A DNA stretch of 64,000 nucleotides, from positions 1,240,001 through 1,304,000 of the forward strand of contig JALJCQ010000008.1 in NCBI GenBank assembly GCA_023091665.1. The letters run 5' to 3'. A program made the position numbers and the translations under genes. This DNA is from Pythium myriotylum. Lineage: Eukaryota > Oomycota > Peronosporomycetes > Pythiales > Pythiaceae. Positions 39,448 to 51,073 of the stretch are shown piece after piece. Under the pieces are notes generated by a model that was given only the letters and a program-made list of their open reading frames with translations, was not told the DNA's origin and ran no database searches. The first letter of the stretch is position 1; each line of letters opens with the position of its first letter.

Positions 39448-42400
39448 TTACGCCGCGACGGAATTCGCCAGCTGCGAGAATATTTGGGCCGCTACTTGCT
39501 GCTCCTTGGGTTCGTCGCTGCCGCGGAGCACGTCCACGGCTGCGCTGAGCTGCTCCCTGTGAGTCGTCAGCTGCAACGAGATCTGCGGTTCGGTGTGGCG
39601 CGACGCGAGCGCGACCAACACGTCCCCTGCTGCGACACGAACCATCGAGTACTTGGCGTCGCAGACTCCGAGATCGCCGCAACTGCGGTTGACAAGGCGG
39701 CTGATAACTTGGTGGTTGGCGAAAGCTGCTGATGGTGCACTTCGAACGACACTGGCTGTGGCCGCAAAAATGCTCCGCCGAACACTCCACACGTGGAATG
39801 CACTGTTGGCCACACACTTGTCGAGCCATTGCAGTAGCTCGCGTGTCACTTCAATGCCTCTATCAGTGGTCACAGTTGGCGGAATCACAGCCCCCAATGT
39901 CTCGAAAACGACCTTGATCAGCATGGGAGGAAAAGTTCGATCAATCTCCACTCCCTCTGCAGGCTCCACCTCCTTCAGCCATGCTTCAAAGCGAGTCCGC
40001 AAATTAACGATGACTTGAAAGCGTACCTCTTGCAATTGCTCAGAAGAAGGTGTCGCTGCTGCGAGGTTTGCAACACTTACGAGGGCACTTTCAAGATATT
40101 CGTTGTCCTTGATCCTCCATCCGCGATCACTTTCTTCGAGCAACAACGTGAACAAAGAGCGAGTTTCGTCCGCTCGGACACTCGCAATTGCAACCAGTGC
40201 TTCAAGAATCACCCCTTTGCCTCGCCACACGCGGCCAGGAACTGCTGATAGCAGTTCACTCCAAATTTGATCAGTTTGGAGGGGAGTTAGCTTCGAGCGA
40301 TAGGGTGAACTGCTTGAAAAGAGATCCTGCAATGCCTTCACACCTTGTCGACGAGTATCCCATGAGGGGTGACGTATCCATCGAGCTAGCACGGCAAGAG
40401 TAGCATCCAGTCCTGATTCGGCGTACTTGATACGTGGAGGAAGCTCCTCTAAGATCTCACTCCAGGCCGATCGAAGCGCTTCAGACGATGCGTGCTGGCC
40501 AATGAAAGCTGCGGGAAACACTTCAGCAGCATACCATTCATTCCGTTTGTCCGGTGCGACCAATGCGGAGGTATCCGTTATCGGAGGACACTTGGTGACG
40601 AGCTCCTTCGTAGCGAGTGCACTGACCATGAGGAACCGACTTGTATACGTGTCATTGCTTGCAAATCCATCGCTGCCCTCGGATTCGTTCTCGGAGGTTT
40701 GGTCCTTGTTTCGGCGATGAACTGCGAACACGCCAGATTGTACATAGTGTCTAACAGTGCTAGGCTCGGCAAGTGGGCACATATAAGCCGCCGCTCGTAG
40801 ATAACTCTGAAGTACGAGACCATCTGGGACTCCACTGCTAGAGTCGTAACGCGCTGACTCATCACCATAATGGTCATTCTCCGATGCAGAGCGGTCAGCC
40901 ACATACGGAAGTAGCGATCGAGACAGGATAAGCTCCGCTCCTCCACACTTGCGCAACTCAAAAGGCAGCTCTGTTGCTAGCGTAGCTGCAAAGTTAGCTG
41001 TACCAACACGAGTATTGAGTCCAACACCGAACTTAAGCAAACTCGAGATACCTCGAGCAACTTCGTCCACGATGCGCACGCAGCTCGTGCTGTTCTTGAC
41101 CGCCAAAGCCTTCAGCTTCAGCATGCATTGATCAAGGAGCTGGCCTACTGGTCCACTCTGACTCATTGATACTCGGAGGCGCTCCAGTTGGTCCTTCTTG
41201 TCCCCGACGTGAAATTGCGCATATTGCAGTTCGGGCATCTCAAGTGATGACAAATATTCCAAAAGCTTCAAGATAAGTGTGCCAAGCTGATCTTCAAGAG
41301 ATTGGGCATCGACTTCTTTGACGAGCCTGAGGAGCAAATCGATGGAAAGCGCGCGGCAAACAACGTTCTTGGAAGCCATCCCATCAGAAACAAGATAATC
41401 CAGCAGCTGGCGACGACATCCTTCGTGCTTTGCAGAGATCCGTAGACTTAGCTCTCCAAGAGCTTTAAAGAACTTTAACCCAGCGACAGCAACGGCTTCC
41501 ATGACATCATCCACAGACCTTGAAGCAAGCTTCCACAGTCGAAGGAAGAAAGGTTCAACCTGAGCTGAGCCAGCCCCGTTCAGCAAATCGACAAGCGCCA
41601 CGCAGCAGGCTTCGCGATACTTCAAGTTTCGCGAATACTCGAGCTTTGACATCAAGAACTGGATGATGGTATCCCATTGGTCGGACAACAGAGATTTCTC
41701 CTGTGATGTAGATGTGAGTAGTTCGCCCTTCGTGAAGTTCCACAAGTTGTTCATCACTTCTGACATCTTCGGGCTGGAATGGTTCTTCAGAAGGAACAAC
41801 CATGGAATGAGCTTTTTCCGATGCTCGAACCTATCGGACATCCACTGTTGGTTCGCTTGCTCAATAATATCGGTCCTGAAGGACTGATCTACAGCAGGGA
41901 AGGAAAACCCCAAGCGCGGTGATTCTGTGTGTTCCGACAAAAGAGCCTGCCATATCGGATTGGTTGTGCTCAGGTACAACAACGAATACATGAGGTCGGG
42001 ATCACCAATGTCTGCTGCCACGTTGCTGACTTCACGATACGCGGCATTGTCGACCGAGTCTTGGCTGGCGGGGGAAGGAGCGTTAGCATTGCTTTGCGTT
42101 GGTGGTGTGGATTCTTCGTCGTCACGGTCTTCTTCATCGGGAGCCCTGGGATTTGCTGATGAGGAAGGAGTAAATGCGCGAAAACACCTCAGTCGACGGA
42201 ATAAACTGTCACTAAACTCGGCGCCGATTTCAAGCGTTGGAGCTTTCAGGCGGAGGTAAGCGAGTCCTTTGACAGCACACTCTGTTGTCACTGGATCTGC
42301 GTCGTTGAGCATTGTCACGAAGAATTCGTGAACCATCACGAGTGTTTTGGACAACTCAGGAGCGTGGAAGGTATCTTTCCACGCGTTTGTTGAGTGTCCG

Positions 42401-45400
42401 CTCAACCCAGCAGAGCACATGCAGAGCAACCACACGGAGGCACTGCGCCGCACAGGTGCTTGGCGCGCTTCTGCGAATTCTCGCAGGATTCGGGTTATTA
42501 ACTGTGGCGCAAGCGTTGAGCCATCTACTACGCACGTTCCAGCAGCAACTAGAGTATGCGCCACGGCGAACTGAAGTTCTGGCTCTTGTACAGTCCCGAG
42601 AGCGAATATGTCCGAAATCAGCGCTTCAACTGTGTGGGTTTCGGCAGTAGTGAACGAGCTTCCTGTAAACATGAGGCCAATCGTCTCCAGTGAGACCAGT
42701 CTGACAGAGCTCAGCCTTGACTTCACATTTCCGTCCGTCGCCACACGTTCTAATTTCCACCCCACAATCGTCCTTAGGTCTTCAAGAGTTTGTCCACGAG
42801 TAGCCCTAATTGAATTCAGGATAGGAGATTCGCCGTGGGCGAGAAGTGGACTCCACACACTGGAAATTCCAACCGCATCGATGCACGCATTGACACGATC
42901 AAACAGCTCGTTCAAGCTATGTTCTCCACGTGGCAGGGTTGTAAAGTTTGAAACATTGGCGACAGCAAGTTTCAGAGTACTGGATAGGCATGAGAGAGCT
43001 GATTCCACAGCCGTGTCTTGGCCGTCACGACTACTGCTCGATACCCTAGTAATTAAAACAGATACCGCCGCTCCAACGGCATACAACGCCGCGCAATACT
43101 TGGCGGTCGTCGATGATACGTCTTGCACAGTCGATACACCAGCTGAAATGATCTCCAGGCACCCGTTCAATTGATCTGCCAAACTCCATTCAAGTAATTT
43201 GGATAACCGAAGCAAGGTATATCGACTCGATCTTCCCGCTCGCCCCATCGTGGCAAAAATGTCTTGAGCACGACCCTGGAGCACCCTATCCATGGTGTGT
43301 GAGTACTCACCATGTAGTTGAACCAGTTGAGTGGAGATACTCGCGTGAAGTTCAGCAATGTCATTGTTTGGCGACGAATCTCCAGAATTTAGAAGGGTCT
43401 CAATGAAGTATAGCAGTGCTCCATGACGTGCCTCATCTTCTTTGACATCAATCGTACTTTTCGTGACAGTCTTGACGACTGCTTGCAGGAACAACAGGCA
43501 TTGCTGGGCCTCACGCGCACTCATCGCACTTCGCAGATCAAAACATCCGCTACCAACCAAGGATCCGATCGTCTGCGTTAGACTCGTCAGAGCAGGCAAT
43601 GGGGAGGTATACAGTGCTCTCGATGCAGTGCGCCGAACTGCTTCATCTTCGTCACCGCACAACTTGAGCAGTGCCATGCGGAGTTTGACATCCACTTCGC
43701 TACGAGAAGTCGACACGACATCAGCAGGGCGAGCAATCGTACACTTGATAACGGTTTCAGTCCACTCGCCAATAACCACCCGCACTCGCTGATAGTTGCT
43801 CGAAGCCTCATACAGCTTCGTCCCTTGCAACAATCCAGTCAACTCTAGACCGATCTTCTGAACGATAGGTTGGGCCCCACACTTATCAAAAGCTTCACGC
43901 AAACAGTTCAGCGCTTTGAGTGCATTGACACCGGACCGACTCTTCTCTTCGACGAGGCATCGTACTAAAAGCACTTGAAACGCTTGTTCTGATGACGTTA
44001 CCAAGGATGGCACTCGGTCTGTGAGTGCGCTTATGCTTTCGTACACATGCTGCCTGAACTCTCGCCAAAATGATGCGTTGGAGGTTTCGAGGTCTGCATT
44101 TGGATCCATGAGAGTACGAAGGAGAGTTGGCAAGAGGACTGGGCCAAGGACCTGCGACAAATACTGCTCAGAGGATTGGTGAAAAACCCACTCACACAAT
44201 TGAGCCCCGGCGATCTTGATTCGTTGTTTCATGCTCGGCGCTCTAGTCGGTTCATCGGCGAACATCAGCTGACATACAACCTGCAGGACGAGAGGAAGTG
44301 CATTTGCAGCTGCCTTGGATATTTTCAAGAGATTGGCAGCAGCGAGAATGCTGGCGTCTGCGACGCGCGAACGATTCCCCAAGATTAATGCATCCCGTCC
44401 CTCCAAGGGCCTCCCTTGAGCCACGACGGGACTTGACATGATGAGTGCCATGATGCCTCGGCACAGATCTGGATTTTCCAGCACAGAGCTCTCTTCATTC
44501 ATGATACGTCGCAATTGCTCGTCGCAAAACGCTTTTACTATGTGGTGGAACGACGACACGCCAGTAACGAAGTGCAGCACGCGTGTCGGGTAAGGAGCCC
44601 CGAGACTCTTTACAAATTGAAGCACGTGTAGCTGACAGTCGTAGAGAGCTTCACGACTCAGATCAGCCACTTTCACCCGCTGTAAACGCTCGATCCGCGG
44701 TGCCATGAGCCCGAACAAGACCGAGTCTGTCGCCGTGGAGTTGCTACTAACGGGCTGGTAAACAACAACGTCAAGAAGAAAATCTAAGACGACGTCTCCA
44801 GCGGAATGTGCATCAGCCAGGATTCGAGTTGCTTCACTGGTCGTAGCTGGGAATGAGCCTAACAGAAGCCGAAAGAACGTTTCTTGGAGAGCCGAGCCTC
44901 TCTTGTCAAGCGACTTGGCGAGTTGGGCCAACACGATCGTCTGCTCCTCCAGTGTCGCGGCTGCGAACCCCATTTCTGACAAATCGAATCTCGCTTGTTA
45001 GCGTGGGTTTCACTGACCTTCTTGGACCTAAACGACTCACCGATAAACATGAAGGCGAAGTTGATCGCAAACGGTGAGCTCGCGGTTGTCGTGTCCTCGT
45101 CGACGACGGCGCTGAGCGCGCGTAGTGGTAGACGCGGCGATGCGATGCCATGGAGTCGCGTCTTGATATGCGAGACCACTTGGAGGATCTGTGGCCAGCG
45201 GCGTCAGCACGACCAGGTTGTTTTCGCATTGGAACTGCGCCGACGCACCTTGTCTTTGAGCGCGTGCTCAAGCGGCGACGTCGTCACGACCGGGAAGAGC
45301 TTGAGCAGCTGCGGCAGCAGCGCGTCCAGCACCACGACGAGGCGCTCGTCGTCCACGCTCGCGAAGCGGAAGAGCACGCGGTCGAGCGCGTCGATCTCGT

Positions 45401-45416
45401 GCTGGAGGTCCACCAT
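39448..45416 (-). CDS. ECM29: Proteasome adaptor/scaffold ECM29
   Basis: Exons 45416-45249, 45188-45041 and 44975-39448; introns of 60 and 65 bp (donors GTGCGT and GTGAGT; branches CTGAC and CTAAC). 1947 residues of HEAT-like helical repeats, close to the 1845-1870 of animal and yeast ECM29. The N-terminus is diagnostic: ERVLFR/DALLPQLLKLF, then ILQVVSHIKTRL, then PFAINFAFMFIEMGF, following the order in human ECM29. ECM29 tethers the 26S proteasome to other compartments and checks assembly of core and regulatory particles. The two small 5' exons were joined because they restore this conserved start. Head-to-head with the SR-protein gene (182 bp). Confidence 0.93.
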
Positions 45417-45598
45417 CTTGACGTTTCCGCTTTGACCCCCCCGAAGAGGATTTCCCTTTCTGTCAGGAATGTATGTAGTTGGCAAGAGGAATGACGGTTA
45501 ACGTCATTAAACAGGGGTAATCACTATTAAATACGATGTGATATTGCATTCGATAGCGATTCAGAAGTTGGCGGGCTCAGTTGCGGAGCTGGTGGAGA

Positions 45599-46291
45599 AT
45601 GGGGCTCGATGACGAGCCCGCCGCCGCTCGCGTGTACGTGGGCAATTTGAAGCCCAAGGCGAACGAGACGCACCTGACGGAGGCGTTCGCGCGCTTCGGA
45701 ACGATCCTCAACGTATGGGTGGCTCGCAAGGTACGGTCTCCGAGCGCCGTCCGTGGTGGCCCGTCGCCTCGCTGACGATCGCTCCTGTAGCCGCCGGGAT
45801 TCGCGTTCGTCTTGTTCGAGCGCGAGAGCGATGCGCTGCGAGCGGTGGAGACGTTCGGCAACGACCGTCCGCTCGAGATCTTGGGCAAGCGCGTGAAAGT
45901 CGAGTTGGCAGGAGAAAAGGCACCGAAACGAACGCCAAGTGATGGGGACGACGGGGGACAAAATGCCGCTGCAAGCTCCCGTGAGAGTCGCTCACGCCGA
46001 TCTTCAGAGGAGCAGACACGCCGGTCGAGGCGGCGAAGGAGCAGAAGTATGAGCAGCGATCGTCCGGACTCGCGAGGGAAAAGACGCGAACGGAGTCCTC
46101 GATACAGGCGACAGCGCAGATCAGTCTCGTCGAGCAGGAGCTCAAGTCCTCGCGACCGACGTGAACGATATGCTCACAAAACAGAAAGGCGAAAGGGACG
46201 AAGTAGCTCGGGTGCTGAAGATGGCCGCTCTCCTCGTCGATGGAGATCTCGTTCGAGATCTCGAAGCAAGGCACGATCGACTCGACGCTGA
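45599..46291 (+). CDS. SR splicing factor (one RRM plus RS domain)
   Basis: Exons 45599-45730 and 45791-46291, 60 bp phase-0 intron (donor GTACGG, branch CTGAC, acceptor GTAG); 210 residues. The RRM spans residues about 10-85 with RNP2 as VYVGNL and RNP1 as GFAFVLF (first position slightly unusual). The tail is dense in Arg-Ser and Ser-Arg pairs plus SPR repeats. This is the layout of SRSF3/SRSF7-type splicing regulators in the nucleus, which bind exonic enhancers and are controlled by serine phosphorylation. The intron splits the RRM, as is frequent in this family. Confidence 0.88.
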
Positions 46292-46420
46292 GCTTCCTTT
46301 CAATCGAAGTTGTTTCCCTCCAATCCTGTTCCGATGGAGTTTTGCCACGACTGTCCTCAGACTGTTATGCTATGAATGGCTAGCGGTCATACGGTACCTC
46401 GGGGCGACGGCACTCGGTCT

Positions 46421-47957
46421 TCAGCGATAACTCTCATCCTTCCTGCTGTAAGGAAAGAAATGCGCTCGGGCCATCCAGTATTGCTTCAGATGATGAACGC
46501 GTGTCGAGGTCGTGGTCGTTTCGACATATTCGAGTGCGGTCTCCTTCTTGTGACATGAAAATGACGTGTTCCCCGCCTCCTTATCGGTTATGGAGAAGAA
46601 AGATCTGGTTGGATCGAGGGCAGGTAAAGAAATATTCTGGTTTCGAAGAGGCCCGTTGCCAGGCTTTGTTTTTGTGGTCTGTGACGACATAGTTGGTGTC
46701 ACATACTCTAGTGGAGGGAGAGTATCGACTGCTGTCTCATCACGAATATAGGCAGCTTGCTCGTGTGTGGAGACCTCAGCATTCTTGACCGTGACGAGCT
46801 TCTTCGCAGCTTTCATCGTAAACTGTTTGGGTTCTGAGGTCTCTTCCTTCACTAGCGAAGCCATGGCTTTTGCAGTTGCGATCCGCGGCATTATCCGTGG
46901 TTGCGGCAGCCGACTAGATTTATTGGACTGCAAACTATTCCTATCGATTACTGGCCCAAGGTTTTCCCCCAGCGACTGTGTGGCTGCCACGATTGATTTC
47001 GTTGGAATAGACACACATTTCCCCTTCCAAGTGTTTGCTATTGCGGACTTCTTCAGCCGTAGTTTCATCGACTTACGTTTTTCTTGGGTTGACGATTGCA
47101 CCGAAGGCGTGGACTTCATGTAAAGGGGTTGATGCTGGCTCGGTAAATTTGATACATTTGGTGGTACGACGGTCTTATCCTTGCTGAGACTCACAAGGAC
47201 AATCTTCTGCTCAAGAAGTTGCTGCTTGAGCTCCTCGTGTTGTTGCTTCATATCGTGGCGAGCCTTGAGAAGCTCGGCGAGCACATGTGGATCTACAGCC
47301 AGGGCCTCACTGACATTTGACCCATCACTTGCAGCTGGATCCAAGCCTGGGATTGTTTCGTCCTCAGGAGCTTCCTCGCCACTAACTCGAGAGTCACCCG
47401 GTACAGCAAAAACGGTAGCATTTTCATCAAGTAGAGTTTGTTGATTGGCGCTCAAGTCTTCTGTTCTCTGGATCTGCTGGCTTTGAAGTCGCTGAGAACA
47501 AACTCACTCGTTACGTTCTTAAATGGCCAAATCACCCATCCACGCCTACCTTTTTCATCTCTATCTGCTCCTGTAGTCCCTTGAGAAACTCCTCCCGTGA
47601 TTGCTGGGGCTGAATCCCACGGCGACGACCACGTATGGGTGTGGAGTCAAACCCCGGTGCAGAGGTTGGTTCGATCACTTTGTCGCTTAGTTGAAGCTTC
47701 ATATTATGAAGCTTCAACTCATCAGCGAGCATAATATGCTCGCTGATGTCGGCGTGAGACGGAGCAGTCTGATTCTGTGACCGCTTCTGAAGCTCCTTCT
47801 CCCGGATTTGAAGTTCCAGTGACGCCTTCCACTCATCGTTGGTGAGAGCTCGGACCATACGCCTTCCTCCAGTCCGTTGCACTACACTCAATGGGTCCTC
47901 GTCAAGGGGTTGCTCCGGCAATACTGTGGTCTCTGACTGATTGCCTCTTCGCGACAT
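46421..47957 (-). CDS. Coiled-coil protein with repeated E-W/F-x3-L-x2-Q motif (CCDC66-like?)
   Basis: Exons 47957-47550 and 47491-46421; 58 bp phase-0 intron (donor GTAGGC, branch GTAAC, acceptor CTCAG); 492 residues from the first ATG in this frame (MSRRGNQ). The N-terminal part has a repeated helical motif: TNDEWKASLELQIREKE and SREEFLKGLQEQIEMKK. Such repeats occur in ciliary and centrosomal proteins like CCDC66, but I cannot assign the family firmly. The rest is basic and disordered. A third copy of the motif lies just upstream in another frame (47888-48100), so the real N-terminus is probably longer and the frame broken (see findings). Converges with the SR gene. Confidence 0.6.
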
Positions 47958-48100
47958 GTGGTTGCCCCAGCAATTTGTCTTTGTTCATCTTTCTCTTGGT
48001 TTTGCCTTTTCAAGGCCTCTTGCCATTCATCTTTGGTAACCGGGTCAAGACGACGACGGCCTCTTGGAGCGAAGCTCGAAGAAGTCGAGTCATCATTCAT
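47888..48100 (-). pseudogene. Out-of-frame probable 5' part of the coiled-coil gene
   Basis: Starts with an ATG at 48100 (MNDDSTSSSFAPRGRRR) and encodes TKDEWQEALKRQNQEKDEQ, the same motif found twice in the next gene's product, but in a frame two bases off. The two frames overlap, so a one- or two-base indel between 47888 and 47984 would merge them. A 62 nt GT-AG intron (48040-47979) would also restore frame but would delete the motif and has no branch-site match. Confidence 0.5.
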
Positions 48101-48198
48101 CGTTCTAGCTCAGCTCCCCCTAGAGCGTCGGAAATGATCGAGGGAGACGAATAGAATACAGTGTCTATTTTGGCCACTTCAGGCATCTCCATACATCA

Positions 48199-48900
48199 TT
48201 ATCTAAGTGGCGGGTAAGTCTCAGTGAACGCGATCGATCGGATCCGCATCTGTAGTGACTTCATCGTCGCTACATCATCGCTTGTCCAAACACTCAAATC
48301 CTCCGTAGAAGTGCTCAGTCTTTTCGACAACCCCTGGAAGTTGGGTTCTTCGTACACCGTAACGTAGAAGTTGTGTTCTCTCGTCTTGAACAGAAGGGCT
48401 TCGTACAGTGCGTCTCGATATGCGGCCTCGACCTGCGCGACACTGGAATTGTAACATACGCCGTAGTGGTTGATATCTTTCGCTGCCAAGAAGCAGGCAC
48501 GACCGGCATCCTCCACATATAGCTCCTGGACCACGTCGTCATACTTGGTATCCGCGACATCTTCAAATACAACATCAATGTGGCGGTCATATGGCGGATC
48601 AAGGACTCGAATGTTTGCCACCAGGTTGCATGCTGGGGCGCTGGTGTAGAACTTGATACTACCAACGGTCGATGGCGACGAGATGATCAGCACATTGCCA
48701 AGGTCCAAAACTCGCGGTCCGACACAAAAACAATTTCCGCCGAAATCGGGATCCTCAAAGAAGCAGACCTGACAATCTGTCAACGGGGCGGGGAGCGGAG
48801 CCCCTCTGGCACGGAACAGGTCGACCCAGGAAGGGGCGCTCAAGTATTGGGACGATACGGAGGCTATCAACCACGACGCCGCGAGACCAACTCGGATCAT
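48199..48900 (-). CDS. Secreted protein with beta/gamma-crystallin-like motifs
   Basis: 233 residues from MIRVGLAASW. A signal peptide is clear (hydrophobic VGLAASWLIASVSS, then QYLSAPS). The mature part has two crystallin-type Greek-key openings: CQVCFFEDPDFGGNCFCV near residues 40-60 and FYVTVYEEPNFQGLSKRL near 180-200, each with the aromatic-x-x-x-F-x-G pattern. In other organisms such folds bind calcium or form stable secreted proteins. No intron. For an oomycete a small secreted protein could matter at the host or cell-wall interface, but nothing here shows that. No RXLR motif is visible. Confidence 0.65.
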   Translation of the reverse strand: MIRVGLAASWLIASVSSQYLSAPSWVDLFRARGAPLPAPLTDCQVCFFEDPDFGGNCFCVGPRVLDLGNVLIISSPSTVGSIKFYTSAPACNLVANIRVLDPPYDRHIDVVFEDVADTKYDDVVQELYVEDAGRACFLAAKDINHYGVCYNSSVAQVEAAYRDALYEALLFKTREHNFYVTVYEEPNFQGLSKRLSTSTEDLSVWTSDDVATMKSLQMRIRSIAFTETYPPLR

Positions 48901-49017
48901 GACCACCGTCGACAAGCTGTGAATCGAAGAATGGTGTCGGTTGTGCAAAATCTCCGACGGTTCGTGTGAGCTAATTCAAGAGATGCGGCGTCTTCTCACG
49001 GAAACTTCGGAGATCTC

Positions 49018-50834
49018 TCAAAGCTCATACTTCTGTTGGATCACATCACTCCGGTCGCTACGAACAATCTCTCCGTCTTGTTTGCTCCACACAAGCCGCG
49101 GTGGCATCACATCGCTGGCAAACAAATGGGCATTTGGGACTCGCACGGCTAATCGTCGGAAGTTTCGCGTAATCAGCGAAGCAGTGAAGTCGATCAACAG
49201 CCGTGGGACATCCCGACCGTACCCGTTGCTACGCTTCTCCACTCGGTCGTATGCTGCCTCCAAAGGGATATCCAAGCAAACCACATGGACATCAAACCCA
49301 GAAGATTTGACCTGATCGATCAAGCTCGAGTACTGGCTGTAGCTTTTCCCAGTACCGTGAAGGATGATGTTTCGCCGGCACATAATTGCACTATGCAAGT
49401 TCTTCTGCAAAATGAAGCGCGCTTCGTCTCGACACATTTGATACCGGATTTGAGGCGCAAGTAGTGGCCTGCGCTTCAGTTTTGAACTTGACTTTGCAAC
49501 AGTCTCGGTATCAGGGGCTGTGTTGCCCAGTCCGATGTTTAGCATCGTGTGGTAGAACTCTGGCAGCATTGAAATGATATCATCGACGTCAAAGTTGACG
49601 AAATCGGAGAGTTTGAGTTGTCCAGTCGTATCCAAATGGCTCAGGATCGTTGACTTGCCGGCCCCAGGGACACCAATGAGCAGCACGAACTTGGGGACGG
49701 CAATGTTCTGCGGTGTCGATTCGTATAGTTGGTGAGCGATACGTGCATGAAGCTTGAGGCGTTCGGCAGTAAAGTGACCGCTTTCGTTTGCGTGGACTTG
49801 AAAGGTCGATGTGGGTGCGCGTGGGTGTTTAGCTCGCGCGATCTCCTTGTCGTGGTCTTCGTCATCCAACCCCTCAATTCGAAACTTCGGAAGAGCATTG
49901 ATGTCTGGCTTTGCGTGAGGTGATTTCGCGCTATCCATGATAAGTTCCTCAGCTTCCTGAGTGACACTTCTCGTAAAGCTCGTCTCCATCTGAGTCTCGA
50001 GTGTTGACTGAGATGTATCCAAAAACAAAGGTCCACAATTTTGCAGCTCCAGAATCTGGGCACCTCGCTGCTGAAGCTCACTAATGAAATTCTCAATTCT
50101 TGCTGGGTCATTCGCGATGTGAACGAACACGCTTGAGACGTCGCCCCGGGTAGTTCTATGGAGAGCCTCGTCGTACATGATATCATCCGTCTTATCTGTC
50201 GATAATCCATCGTCTGGAATCACTGCACTATCGTCACCGAACACGAACTCTGCACCATATTCTTCAAAGTCTTCTCTCAACGTCTCGAGCGTCTGACTCG
50301 GGGGCAAGCGGATCAGCAGCAGCGCATGGGATCTCAGCAGCAGTTCGTTGTTCTCAACGCACGATCGCATCGTCGTGATGTGGAAGAAGGTGATGCAAAC
50401 AAGGGCTCGCAGCCTCTTCTGGACACCGGCGAGCTCCGTCTCACGCAGTTTGCACGTGATCGTCACGCGCGAGAGCTCAGGCACGACAGTCGACCGCACG
50501 CTGAGGCCTGAGATGTTTTGGTCCGCGTAACCGAAGACATCCGCGATCTGGGCTAGTGTCCCTATGACTCAAACCAGCAACACGTGAGACGATTCTATCC
50601 AAAGCAGCCAGCGGGATGGACAGGACAGGGCTCACCAGGGCGGTTGACGACGAGCGCTGAGATGATCCGTTCCTCGTCGTGATCTGGTGGTCCAGCCGCG
50701 GCGTCTCGAGGGTCGTGAGACGAGACGCCGCCGAACTTGGAGATCGAGCGCACGGCGCGTCGGTGGGTCGCTCGGCTGCGAAAGGCGCTGGCGAGAGGCG
50801 CGCACGGCCGCGCGATCCAGCGCAGACCCCCCAT
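49018..50834 (-). CDS. ILV6: Acetolactate synthase regulatory subunit fused to a zeta-toxin-like P-loop kinase domain
   Basis: Exons 50834-50636 and 50561-49018; 74 bp intron (donor GTGAGC, acceptor ATAG); 580 residues. The N-terminus (MGGLRWIARPCAPLASAFRSR) looks like a mitochondrial presequence. Residues about 54-130 are an ACT domain: ERIISALVVNRPG, then TLAQIADVFG, then ELSRVTI. Residues about 135-250 fit the C-terminal domain of the same family. This subunit activates acetolactate synthase and gives valine feedback inhibition. After a linker, residues about 355-530 form a P-loop domain: FVLLIGVPGAGKST (363-371), FDVDDIISMLPEF and NIILHGTGKSYSQY, in the order of the PF06414 zeta-toxin/kinase fold. 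Both domains share one uninterrupted exon, so the fusion is physical. I know of no described precedent. The added domain's substrate is unknown. Confidence 0.85.
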
Positions 50835-51073
50835 GCTGAGTCCTGCCACCACGGCAACTTGCTCTCGTTGACACCACGTGCAGTCACTCGTCTGGGGGAG
50901 CCGAATGTGTACTAATACTGTCGGAGCTTCGCTGCAAAAAATGGCCGTCTTGCGGCTTTTTTGCCGGTATGCTAGTAGCAAGGTATCGTACAATAGAGGC
51001 GTGACGGTCTTTTCGGCGAGTGTTTGTAGCCGCCCACCAGCACGCAGCAGTGGCCACGAGCAAAACGAGCATC

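Noticed and set aside
47979..48040. A 62 nt intron that would restore frame in the coiled-coil gene
   Set aside because: Donor GTTACC is unlike the other donors, there is no CTRAY branch site, and it would remove a motif copy; kept only as an alternative explanation.
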